8,742 bases of DNA. It comes from CAYNGH01 sp964396845. GTDB taxonomy: Bacteria; Vulcanimicrobiota; JAJTBE01; CAYNGH01. The stretch lies in contig CAYNGH010000139.1 of NCBI GenBank assembly GCA_964396845.1, positions 1 to 8,742 on the forward strand, written 5' to 3'. The notes beneath the pieces were generated by a model. That model ran no database searches and was not told the origin of the DNA. It saw only the letters and a program-made list of their open reading frames with translations. The position numbers were made by a program, and so were the translations under genes. The number at the start of each line of letters is the position of its first letter. The stretch's first letter is position 1. Below, piece after piece: positions 1-6,933 of the stretch.

Positions 1-198
1 GAAAACTTCCCCTGTCCGGAAAATCCCCATGGGCGGAATCACGCTTGGTTTTGCGGGTTTGCTCCTGCCTATTCTCCAGAAATATCCCTGGTAGTCTTCT
101 TCGAACGTTCGGGAGGATACGGCGGTGACCGGGCAGTGCCCATAGCCAGCGAGATTCTTCGGGCATATTACGACTCTTATCAGTCAAAATACTTGTAG
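1..198 (+). CDS. mrdA: PBP2-type peptidoglycan transpeptidase, C-terminal end (partial)
   Basis: An open frame runs from the window edge to a TAG stop at 196-198, giving the last 65 residues of a protein. It contains HAWFCGFAP, then PEISLVVFFERSGGYGG and VPIASEILRAYY. In class B penicillin-binding proteins of the PBP2 (MrdA) type, HAWFxGFAP lies just after the KTG motif of the transpeptidase domain, and a hydrophobic strand, a glycine-rich turn and a final API/VPIAxxIL helix close the domain. These enzymes cross-link peptides during lateral-wall synthesis, acting in the periplasm from a single N-terminal membrane anchor. The serine and lysine catalytic motifs lie outside the window. The stop is only 6 nt before ruvX, and mltG follows, so a cell-wall operon is likely. 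A different class B PBP cannot be excluded from the tail alone. Confidence 0.8.
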   Translation, partial: ENFPCPENPHGRNHAWFCGFAPAYSPEISLVVFFERSGGYGGDRAVPIASEILRAYYDSYQSKYL

Positions 199-204
199 GT
201 TGAA

Positions 205-648
205 ATGGCAGTTTTCATGGCAATTGATGCAGGAACAACAAGGATTGGAGTGGCTCTTTGCGACTCCATGGAAATATCCATCCGGTCACTGGAGCCTGTA
301 GCAGTAAAGAGCCGGGAAGATGCCGCCTTGAGGGTGGCAAAACTGGTGGAGATTCACAACCCTGCGACAGTGGTTGTGGGGCTTCCCGTTTCCCTGGATG
401 GAAGCCGGGGGCCTATGGCTAAAAAGGCGGAAAAGTTTGCCCGGTGTCTTGAAGAGAAAATCTCGGCGCCGGTGGTGATGATGGACGAGCGGTTCTCCAC
501 TGTGGAGGCTCAGAAAATTCTGGTGGGAGCAGATCTCCGCCGGGATCGCAGAAAACAGGTCATCGACGGTGTCGCCGCGTCGATTATATTGCAGAAGTAT
601 ATTCAGTCCAGGAATCAAGAGGGAGAAACCAATCATGAAAGTAGTTAA
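205..648 (+). CDS. ruvX: RuvX/YqgF-family nuclease-like protein
   Basis: This 147-residue protein has the usual YqgF/RuvX length and RNase H-like layout. DAGTTRIGVA at residues 8-17 holds the first acidic residue, VVGLPVSLDGS spans 57-67, DERFST 94-99 carries the central acidic pair, and IDGVAASIILQ 120-130 holds the last aspartate. All the acidic positions expected of the fold are present. Family members have been described as pre-16S rRNA processing nucleases and as Holliday-junction resolvase-like enzymes; which activity applies here cannot be read from sequence. The ATG lies 6 nt after the PBP2 stop without a strong Shine-Dalgarno sequence, so translational coupling is likely. A second ATG at residue 5 is possible, but the chosen start gives the normal distance to the DxG motif. 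The 3' end overlaps mltG by 14 nt. Confidence 0.93.
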   Translation: MAVFMAIDAGTTRIGVALCDSMEISIRSLEPVAVKSREDAALRVAKLVEIHNPATVVVGLPVSLDGSRGPMAKKAEKFARCLEEKISAPVVMMDERFSTVEAQKILVGADLRRDRRKQVIDGVAASIILQKYIQSRNQEGETNHESS

Positions 649-1648
649 AATCCTGCTGTTGATACTGCTGGCCCTGGTGATTCTTGCAGGGACTTTCGCC
701 GGGGGAGCTGCATATGCAACATATTATATTATCAACCCCATGGGCGGGGATGAGCCGGTGCGGGTTGACATACCCCCCGGGGCTTATGCCTCGGATGTGG
801 GGGAGCTTCTGGTAAGAAGCCGTCTGGTGCGGGATGCCCGGCTTTTCCGGCTGACCTTGCGTCTTACAAAGTCAGAAAAAGACCTGAAACCCGGCACATA
901 TTTTATCGACCCGAACCAGAACATGATGGAGATAATTAACCAGCTTAAAACCGGCCATGGAAAGATTCACCTGGTCACCATCCCCGAAGGTCTTGTTTTA
1001 GACCAGATCGCCCGGCTTCTGGAGAAGGAAGGCATTATCACCAGCCAGGATTTTCATGAAGCTCTCCGGGACAACACCTACAGGATCAATGGAGAGGAGA
1101 TGGAAAGCCTGGAAGGGTATCTGCTCCCGGATACTTATGATTTCCCCCGGCACTTTGAGGCCGATGATGTCATAAGCACCATGGTTGATGACTTCAATCG
1201 GCGGGTTGTCCCCATATACAATGAAAAGAAAAAGAACATGCCCCGGGAGCTGACTTTGCATCAGGTGATAACCCTGGCCTCCATGGTGGAACGGGAAGCC
1301 CAGGTGGCATCGGAGAGGCCCAAGATCGCTCAGGTCTATTTCAACCGGATGGATCGGAATATGCGCCTGGAGTGTGATGCCACGGTGCAGTTTGCCCTGG
1401 GAAAGCAAAAAGAAGTCCTCACATACCGGGACCTGGAAGTGGATTCTCCCTACAACACATACCTTCACCCGGGACTTCCTCCAGGCCCTATCGCCAGCCC
1501 CGGCCTCGATTCTGTCAACGCGGTGCTGGACCCGGAGCCGAATCCGTACCTGTTTTATGTCAGAAACGATGTGAAAAACGACGGAAGCCATGTTTTTGGA
1601 CGCAATTATTCAGAACACCAGGAGAACATCCGCAATTACCAGCGGTAG
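635..1648 (+). CDS. mltG: Endolytic murein transglycosylase MltG (YceG-like)
   Basis: This 337-residue protein has one N-terminal membrane anchor (about residues 5-30), a LysM-like extracytoplasmic region (about 42-105) and the YceG catalytic domain. ITLASMVEREA at 212-222 contains the predicted catalytic glutamate E219. YNTYLHPGLPPGPIASPG (273-290) and VFGRNYSEHQ (320-329) are the family's conserved C-terminal blocks. MltG cleaves nascent glycan strands at the membrane and is thought to set strand length, which fits an upstream PBP2 gene. An in-frame ATG at 569 would add 22 residues inside ruvX. I prefer 635 because it puts the hydrophobic anchor at the N-terminus (MKVVKILLLILLA) and has an AGAGGGAG ribosome binding site at 618-625, 9 nt upstream. 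Length and motifs are intact. It is the last gene of the operon and converges with the next gene. Confidence 0.96.
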   Translation: MKVVKILLLILLALVILAGTFAGGAAYATYYIINPMGGDEPVRVDIPPGAYASDVGELLVRSRLVRDARLFRLTLRLTKSEKDLKPGTYFIDPNQNMMEIINQLKTGHGKIHLVTIPEGLVLDQIARLLEKEGIITSQDFHEALRDNTYRINGEEMESLEGYLLPDTYDFPRHFEADDVISTMVDDFNRRVVPIYNEKKKNMPRELTLHQVITLASMVEREAQVASERPKIAQVYFNRMDRNMRLECDATVQFALGKQKEVLTYRDLEVDSPYNTYLHPGLPPGPIASPGLDSVNAVLDPEPNPYLFYVRNDVKNDGSHVFGRNYSEHQENIRNYQR

Positions 1649-1673
1649 CCGTCAGAATCGAAGCCCTACGGCT
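1647..1673. other. Short inverted repeat between convergent genes
   Basis: AGCCGT (1647-1652) pairs with ACGGCT (1668-1673) around a 15-nt loop, exactly in the 24-nt gap between the mltG stop and the stop of the opposing operon. A bidirectional terminator is expected here, but neither side has a T tract and the stem is only 6 bp, so the assignment is weak. Confidence 0.25.
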
Positions 1674-3025
1674 CAGGCCTTTGCATCCGGGGTTGCCTCA
1701 TCCAGAGTTGACAGGTAATCAGAAATAAACCATATCAGAAAAATCCACGACAGAATCATCACCGGCTGGGCAAAAAGGTTGTGGTTGTATAAAATTCTCA
1801 TGGCCCACAGGGGATGTTTCATAAAATGAAAGGTGTTGGGGATAATCCCCGCCAGGGCTCCTGTAACAGTACCGCAGAAAAGATACAGGTATAGCGGGAT
1901 TTTGCCCCTGGAGGGGTTCCTGACAGGATTGCCGGCAATGGCGGATAGAACAGCAATTGCCGGGAGTATCAGGACCAGGTGATGGCCAAAAACAAGAAAT
2001 GATAACAGAAAAAATGTCTGAAAAACAAGAAAGAAGGACAGAAACCTTATCACCGGGTCATCCCCTCCCCGTTTTGTCATCTTAACCAGCACGAGTACCA
2101 TAACTGGAAGAATCAACAGGGTTCGAATGATGCCAAGGGGTCTGATGAGGCCGGGGGCTTCAATCATGGGTCTGGCGATGGCGTTTCTGGAAAAAAGCCG
2201 GTAGAACATTGCTTCAACAGACTTGTTGAATTCGTGAGTGATGAGTCCATCCATGGAATGAGGCCAGAAGTTGAAGAAACTCCGGGCCAGGTCCGGCCCA
2301 TAAATTGCCAGCAGTCCCACATGAATGATCAGAAGAACAATGATCATGGTCAACACAGCTTTCCATTCCCGGCGGATTATAAAAACCAGGGCCAGTACCA
2401 GAGGTATCAGCTTCAGACTCGATGCCAGGGCAATGAATATGCCCGATAGAACCGTGTTGCCCCGGTCATGAAAGAACAGCCCCACCACCACCAGAAACAG
2501 GAGCAATATGTTGATCTGTCCCCGGAAAAGGGACTCATTGACCGGAGAAAAACAGAAGGCGAAGATCAGAAACAGACCCCCCAGCAGGTAGCGGAATTTC
2601 TCCGGGAGTTCCGAGAAAGGCTTCATCAGAAAAATTATCACCACCGTTGCAATAAGCAGGAGGCAGTTCAGGTAAAACCAGAACCCCTTGAGGCTGTTGA
2701 GGGGTATTCTGGACAGGGGAGAAAACAGGGCATAAGTCAGGGGGGGATAGTTGATCCTGTAGTGGTGCCTGTATTTCTCCTGATGCACTTTCGGGTCGTG
2801 GGAGTAATATTCCCTGTAAACTGCGGGGTTGTATATGTCCCGTTCTCCTTCCCGGAGCATCAGACCCAGCCGGTAGTAAAGATCCATATCGCCGTGGTTG
2901 TGCCTTTCAACTGCGAAATACCGGACAAAGGCAAAATCAGCATAGCCGAAAAACAAGGCCGCAAGAAGCAGTATTCCCAGAAAAACAGGCCCGATGCGAT
3001 TTGTCTGAAATTTTGGAACATCCAT
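1673..3025 (-). CDS. GT87-family (DUF2029-like) polytopic glycosyltransferase, copy A
   Basis: This 450-residue, highly hydrophobic protein has roughly 10 or more membrane segments and a GT-C-type layout. After the first segment (about 12-30) comes an extracytoplasmic loop with GDMDLYY (45-51; D46 and D48 are candidate catalytic acids), DIYNP (63-67) and NYPP (92-95). GQIN (169-172), a KLIP motif (205-208) and RREWK (218-222) follow. This order is typical of GT87/DUF2029 proteins, whose characterised relative PimE transfers mannose from polyprenyl-phosphate-mannose on the outer membrane face. FGHHLVLILP (347-356) replaces the SPxxWxxHxV block of the other copies. It is paralogous along its length to the gene at 4588-5901. 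It starts 9 nt after the middle gene, with a GAGGT ribosome binding site overlapping that gene's TGA. Sugar donor and acceptor cannot be predicted. Confidence 0.85.
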   Translation of the reverse strand: MDVPKFQTNRIGPVFLGILLLAALFFGYADFAFVRYFAVERHNHGDMDLYYRLGLMLREGERDIYNPAVYREYYSHDPKVHQEKYRHHYRINYPPLTYALFSPLSRIPLNSLKGFWFYLNCLLLIATVVIIFLMKPFSELPEKFRYLLGGLFLIFAFCFSPVNESLFRGQINILLLFLVVVGLFFHDRGNTVLSGIFIALASSLKLIPLVLALVFIIRREWKAVLTMIIVLLIIHVGLLAIYGPDLARSFFNFWPHSMDGLITHEFNKSVEAMFYRLFSRNAIARPMIEAPGLIRPLGIIRTLLILPVMVLVLVKMTKRGGDDPVIRFLSFFLVFQTFFLLSFLVFGHHLVLILPAIAVLSAIAGNPVRNPSRGKIPLYLYLFCGTVTGALAGIIPNTFHFMKHPLWAMRILYNHNLFAQPVMILSWIFLIWFISDYLSTLDEATPDAKA

Positions 3026-3034
3026 TCTGTTACC

Positions 3035-4591
3035 TCATCCCGATGCCGGCTTCCGGGCGGAACCAGTCCCGGAGCGGTTATTATTCATTTCACTGTTCAA
3101 GGGGACTGTCCCTGCATTTTCCCGGGAACCGGCGGATTCGTTTATTCCTGTCGTTAGAGGGGCCGTGAGGCCAAGGGCGGGAAGGTAAAACAAGCCCCAG
3201 TAGTAAAGCCCCGGAACCCCTGCCACCAGAAACACCAACCCTGCCAGGGGTATCAAGGCTGAGGGCATGATGTGCCAGAGTTTCTTCTGGATCACCCAAA
3301 CGGTAGCCCAGCCATAAAGAATCACTGCAAAGGGGAGAAAAATCAAGGGGTTCACCAGCAACTGGCTTCCAAAAAGCAGGGATTTGAGTCCAAACTCACT
3401 GCTACCCCTGAGCCAGTCCCCGATATAAAACCGGACAGCTCCTCCGGCATCCACAATGAAACCGGATGCTGAGGTGAAATGATACCAGTAATATAATCCG
3501 CACAGAATGAAGACCGACAGAAGAATCCTGACTGCCCGGCGATCCCGGCCTGCCAGGGCAAAGATCAGCAGAAGAGCCCAGTGAAAGAAAAATACTTCCC
3601 GGCTCATTATGCAAAGACAAAGCAGAAAAGCAAACAGGCAATGCTTCCCGTGGCGGTATGCCAGCAGGGCTCCTGCCAGAAAAAACCATGCCCAGTACTC
3701 AGAGAAGGTATAAAACCCCGATGCCATGGCATGAACCAGCAGGTAACCGATCATGGCCGGCCCTGCCACCGATAACAGAGGATTTCCGCTGTCGTGCAGG
3801 AGAATAAAATATACAGAGAAGAGAAATCCGCATCCTGCCACGGAAAACAGCAGAGCAATAAACGATGGATCCCCTGGCATCAGTCTCCACAGCCAGAAAA
3901 GCAACGGGGGGCGGATATTTAAAACTGACCTCAGGGGCGTGGGCCGTTCTCTATTGTTCAGGGATTGGGCAATGCTCTCATAATAAGGTGTGCCCTGTTT
4001 CATATAATGAACCGCATTATTATAAGCCTGGCCGTCAAAGGAATAACTGCCTGGGGGAAGAGTCCCCACTGCCTCGGCAAAACGGCTGATGTTGAGTTGC
4101 AGGCCGTTATAAAACATGGAGGCGGAAATCAGGGCAACCATTATGATTCCACTCCACCGGCGAATCTTGACCCTGCCACCGGCGGCATATCCCAGGAATG
4201 ATCCCATCAGGGCCATTACAGGGGAAAGGAAGGAGTAATAACGCAGTGTCCGGATATTCTGCAAAACTATGGCCCGTAGATTCTGATTTAACACATCATT
4301 ATGATAAGGCACCATTCCCGGTGGGGAATCCTGTCCCAGGCCGGGATATATCAGTCCCAGCGCTATCCCTGTAGCAACCGGAAGAATAAAATGCAGGGCC
4401 GAGATCTTTCCCTTGATAAAACAGCTGGCACAGAATCCGGCAAACAGGGGCAGAGCGATGAGCAGAGGCCAGTGGGCGAAAAGAAGCAGGGGCCATATCA
4501 CAATAATAACAAACAGGATATATCCTGCCACCTGTCCTGCAGAAAATTCACCCTGGTGTTCCTGAGATACGCCAGTTGCTTCAGGCTTCAA
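3035..4591 (-). CDS. Large polytopic membrane protein, probable GT-C-fold glycosyltransferase
   Basis: I do not recognise a named family for this protein of about 518 residues. The first half holds about five membrane segments (roughly residues 24-54, 66-80, 121-137 and 149-162) with a polar loop between the third and fourth. A second module begins with a loop SYSFDGQAYNNAVHYM (182-197) ending in GTPYYE, followed by NIRPPLLFWLWRL (225-237) and many further segments. An acidic residue in the first outer loop followed by an RPPLLF-like motif resembles GT39/GT83-type GT-C enzymes. The last 35 or so residues are hydrophilic. A GTG at 4648 opens the frame, but I place the start at TTG 4591. It overlaps the upstream stop as TTGA, has an AAAGGAGG ribosome binding site 7 nt before it, and avoids a 61-nt overlap. 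The gene lies between two GT87 paralogues, which supports a role in the same glycan or lipid pathway. Confidence 0.7.
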   Translation of the reverse strand: MKPEATGVSQEHQGEFSAGQVAGYILFVIIVIWPLLLFAHWPLLIALPLFAGFCASCFIKGKISALHFILPVATGIALGLIYPGLGQDSPPGMVPYHNDVLNQNLRAIVLQNIRTLRYYSFLSPVMALMGSFLGYAAGGRVKIRRWSGIIMVALISASMFYNGLQLNISRFAEAVGTLPPGSYSFDGQAYNNAVHYMKQGTPYYESIAQSLNNRERPTPLRSVLNIRPPLLFWLWRLMPGDPSFIALLFSVAGCGFLFSVYFILLHDSGNPLLSVAGPAMIGYLLVHAMASGFYTFSEYWAWFFLAGALLAYRHGKHCLFAFLLCLCIMSREVFFFHWALLLIFALAGRDRRAVRILLSVFILCGLYYWYHFTSASGFIVDAGGAVRFYIGDWLRGSSEFGLKSLLFGSQLLVNPLIFLPFAVILYGWATVWVIQKKLWHIMPSALIPLAGLVFLVAGVPGLYYWGLFYLPALGLTAPLTTGINESAGSRENAGTVPLNSEMNNNRSGTGSARKPASG

Positions 4592-5901
4592 GAAGGGGCC
4601 TCCTTTTCCCGGGAGGCAGATTCCTGGGAGAACTGGTGAAATGCCCACCTAAGGCACATATACCACAGAACAGCCACCGCCAGGGGAGTCAGACGGTTCA
4701 TCAGGAAAAATCCCCGCATCCCCCAGATTAGCTTTGCCCATGGATGGAAACTGTTGGGAACCACTCCGCCAAAAATCCCGATTAGCATCATCATCACCAA
4801 GGGCCCTGAAAAAGAAGTTCTGGCGGAAAAATTGCTGTGATGCCATATCAAGGGCAGGGTCACCAGGAGAAGCACCAGATGATAAGGCCAAACCAGGGGG
4901 GAAACAAGAAAAATAGTGCAGACAAAAGCGGAAAAAAGACCGGTTTCCCCGTCGCCGGAAAATTCAGGGCAACGATATGAATGAAAACATGTGAACCCCA
5001 GGAATAACAGCCCCACAAGCATGGAGAATCCCTGCACTATTGCGGGCTGAATCCCTGCCCCGGGGAGAATAAGTCCCATCAGAAAAATTATAAATGAAGG
5101 GACTGACTGAAGCCATACCGAGGACTGGCCGAACCATGAGAAATAACCCCCTGGGGAATGCTGGAAAAACGACATGGTCAGGGATGGGCCAAACAGCAGT
5201 AGCCCCGCCAGAAAAAAACCGAGAAAAGCTGATAAAAAGCCAGCTACTGCCTTCCATTGCCGGCGTGATATGAAAAACAACAGCACTATTCCAGGGAAAA
5301 GCTTGATGGCTGCTGCAGTCCCCAGCAGGGCACCGGCCAGCCCCGGCATTTTGCGACGGTAACAAAGAAAAGCCAGGCTCATAAAGAAAAGAAGCACTAT
5401 ATTCACCTGTCCCATGAAGAGATTATCCTGCACCGGGGAAAAGAGAAAAGCAAAAATAATACAGTAAAGAATCATAGCCACCCTGCCTGGGGGGGTAAAC
5501 TTCTTTCCAGTCCCTGATGCCAGCATAACCGCCACCGATGCCATCAGAAGAATGATATTGAGATAATACCACATTATCTTGAGGCGATGAGTCCCTAAGT
5601 GGGTCACATATGAAAAAAGCCCGTAAACAATAGGAGGATAATTCAGATGCCGTCCCTGGAGTTCCGGCTGGTCCTCCATGAAGCGGTCATAAATCTCAAG
5701 ATTGTATATATCCATCACTCCGGCTCGAATCATCCGGCCACCGGAAATATAGTTCTCAAAATCCCCGCCGATGTTTCTCTCCACCACCCAGAACCGGACA
5801 AAGGCATGATCCTTTCCGCAGAAGACAAACATCAGCAGAATAATAATTAACAGCAAAACTGCATATCTGTCAATTTTTATCTTCGGCGGGGTATTTTTCA
5901 T
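4588..5901 (-). CDS. GT87-family (DUF2029-like) polytopic glycosyltransferase, copy B
   Basis: This is the first gene of the minus-strand operon: 437 residues with multiple membrane segments. After the N-terminal segment (about 12-28) the outer loop carries GGDFENY (45-51; D47 is the candidate catalytic acid), DIYN (64-67) and NYPP (87-90). GQVN (164-167), KLFP (200-203), RRQWK (about 213-217) and SPLVWPYHLV (about 333-342) follow, which is the GT87 order. Shared blocks with the gene at 1673-3025 include FVR[YF]..VER, DIYN, the NYPP loop, an FSPV.[ED].LF.GQ.NI block and PN[TS]FH near the C-terminus, so the two arose by duplication. The ATG has no strong ribosome binding site. The stop overlaps the next gene's TTG start. 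By family it should work at the outer face of the cytoplasmic membrane with a polyprenyl-phosphate sugar; the sugar is unknown. Confidence 0.85.
   Translation of the reverse strand: MKNTPPKIKIDRYAVLLLIIILLMFVFCGKDHAFVRFWVVERNIGGDFENYISGGRMIRAGVMDIYNLEIYDRFMEDQPELQGRHLNYPPIVYGLFSYVTHLGTHRLKIMWYYLNIILLMASVAVMLASGTGKKFTPPGRVAMILYCIIFAFLFSPVQDNLFMGQVNIVLLFFMSLAFLCYRRKMPGLAGALLGTAAAIKLFPGIVLLFFISRRQWKAVAGFLSAFLGFFLAGLLLFGPSLTMSFFQHSPGGYFSWFGQSSVWLQSVPSFIIFLMGLILPGAGIQPAIVQGFSMLVGLLFLGFTCFHSYRCPEFSGDGETGLFSAFVCTIFLVSPLVWPYHLVLLLVTLPLIWHHSNFSARTSFSGPLVMMMLIGIFGGVVPNSFHPWAKLIWGMRGFFLMNRLTPLAVAVLWYMCLRWAFHQFSQESASREKEAPS
4599..4606 (-). promoter_or_regulatory. Strong ribosome binding site that decides a TTG start
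   Basis: On the minus strand AAAGGAGG lies 7 nt before TTG (4591-4589), within the last codons of the upstream GT87 gene. The TTG overlaps that gene's TGA as TTGA. It is a near-perfect Shine-Dalgarno match and supports reinitiation or coupled translation of the middle gene from TTG rather than from the GTG at 4648. Confidence 0.75.
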
Positions 5902-6036
5902 GGATTTATCTTCGATGAGGCTGTCCCTGTGACCTTTTGGAAACGAGGTTGTCCAAGGATTGTCCGGTATTGCATTATTTTTTGCCCTGTGGTAAAATAA
6001 TATAAGAATATTTACAATGTTGTTGCTGGTATCATT
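5902..6036. promoter_or_regulatory. Divergent intergenic control region with TGTCC repeats
   Basis: These 135 nt separate the minus-strand operon from the rightward orphan gene and should hold both start signals. The half near the operon contains GAGGCTGTCC (5917-5926), GAGGTTGTCC (5945-5954) and GGATTGTCC (5957-5965). The three TGTCC cores are 28 and then 11 nt apart. The half near the orphan gene is AT-rich and carries a rightward promoter. I found no leftward promoter with both hexamers well placed, although the AT-rich stretch at 5993-6015 could serve. Confidence 0.5.
5970..5998 (+). promoter_or_regulatory. Candidate sigma70-type promoter for the orphan gene
   Basis: TTGCAT (5970-5975) and TAAAAT (5993-5998) are separated by exactly 17 nt. 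This places the transcription start near 6005 and leaves a 5' leader of about 30 nt before the ATG at 6037. The -10 matches five of six consensus bases and the -35 three of six. TGTCC repeats lie just upstream. This is sequence inference only. Confidence 0.5.
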
Positions 6037-6933
6037 ATGATCAACTCCCTGGGCAGACTGAAAAACCTGGTGACCTCATCGGTCAGGTCGAAGTTTACCT
6101 CATCCGAAACCCACGAAAAAAGCTTTGAACCCCTGACCGACGGTTTTGTTGTTTCCGGGGATTCGTGTAAAAATCATCAGAATGATATGACCCGGATGAA
6201 AATTCTCAAGGGTTCCTCGGGCAGGATCATCAAAGAAAAAACCACCGGGAGCACAATATCCGGCAACACCGGAAGCATCAAGGACAAGACAGCAAAAGTT
6301 GCCGGTTATATCATGCTGGGGCTTTCTGTGGCCGGGGCCGTCGGGGGAGCCATGGCCCCGATTCAATGCAATGCCGGCGGAACAATCCAGCACGCAACCC
6401 ATACATCAACAGAGCAGAATGATAACAGGAGTTACGACACTTCCTCCAGGGGAGCATCCATGACATGGGATGAAGACAGCGGTCAGAACTCCCCCCTGTT
6501 TGCATCTGCCCAAAGTGCCGGGGTTTCCAGCGAGGTGATTTCCCACTTCCAGAATTCCGAATCAGGTCCCGGGAAGATGCAGAACCTCCTGGATGAAGTC
6601 CACCAGAACTTCGGCTCCATCAGCCAGCGTCAGAAGGATTTTCTTTCTGACGGCTTCAACGGCAAAACCCGGATTCTTTTTGTAACGGTCAGCCACCGGG
6701 ATGCCTTTGTCAAGGGAGAAGCCGTGGGGAAGAATATTTTTCCCATGATTCAGGACAAGATTGACCAGGGAATGAACGATGGCAAGCTGACCCTTAGTGA
6801 GGCCAACGAACTCAGGGATCAGGTTCAGAGGGCGGAGGATATGACTCCCCGGGAACGCCAGTTAGTGGCGGAAGCCTTTACCGGCCTTTACAACCGGGAA
6901 AAAACCTCGGGCATGTTCGCCTTGAATCAATGA
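6037..6933 (+). CDS. Orphan single-pass membrane protein with helical C-terminal half
   Basis: I do not recognise this 298-residue protein. Residues 1-85 are polar and rich in Lys, Ser, Thr and Gly. They include a small motif, LTDGFVVSGD (33-42), within an otherwise disordered-looking tail. Residues 86-110 form one glycine/alanine-rich hydrophobic segment with G95, G100 and G104 spaced like a glycine zipper. Charges are positive before it and neutral after it, predicting N-in/C-out. CNAGG at 111-115 could be a signal peptidase I site, but no canonical lipobox is present. Residues 115-155 are a polar Ser/Thr/Asn linker. Residues 156-298 look compact and mostly helical, with NDGKLTLSEANEL at 247-259. 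No clear Shine-Dalgarno sequence precedes the ATG, but a promoter lies about 40 nt upstream. It lies among GT-C glycosyltransferases, so a partner or acceptor role is possible but unproven. Confidence 0.7.
   Translation: MINSLGRLKNLVTSSVRSKFTSSETHEKSFEPLTDGFVVSGDSCKNHQNDMTRMKILKGSSGRIIKEKTTGSTISGNTGSIKDKTAKVAGYIMLGLSVAGAVGGAMAPIQCNAGGTIQHATHTSTEQNDNRSYDTSSRGASMTWDEDSGQNSPLFASAQSAGVSSEVISHFQNSESGPGKMQNLLDEVHQNFGSISQRQKDFLSDGFNGKTRILFVTVSHRDAFVKGEAVGKNIFPMIQDKIDQGMNDGKLTLSEANELRDQVQRAEDMTPRERQLVAEAFTGLYNREKTSGMFALNQ

Noticed and set aside
569..634. 22-residue upstream extension of MltG
   Set aside because: It overlaps ruvX deeply, lacks a ribosome binding site and would push the membrane anchor away from the N-terminus. 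The ATG at 635 has a good AGAGGGAG signal.
998..1591. Minus-strand open frame of 197 codons inside mltG
   Set aside because: It is a shadow of mltG, whose catalytic and conserved blocks are unambiguous on the plus strand. The antisense frame has no recognisable motif or ribosome binding site.
2468..3157. Plus-strand open frame of 229 codons opposite the GT87 and middle genes
   Set aside because: It lies antisense to two well-supported genes, spans their junction, and its translation is rich in Gln, His and Pro, as expected from complementing hydrophobic codons. No family motif is visible.
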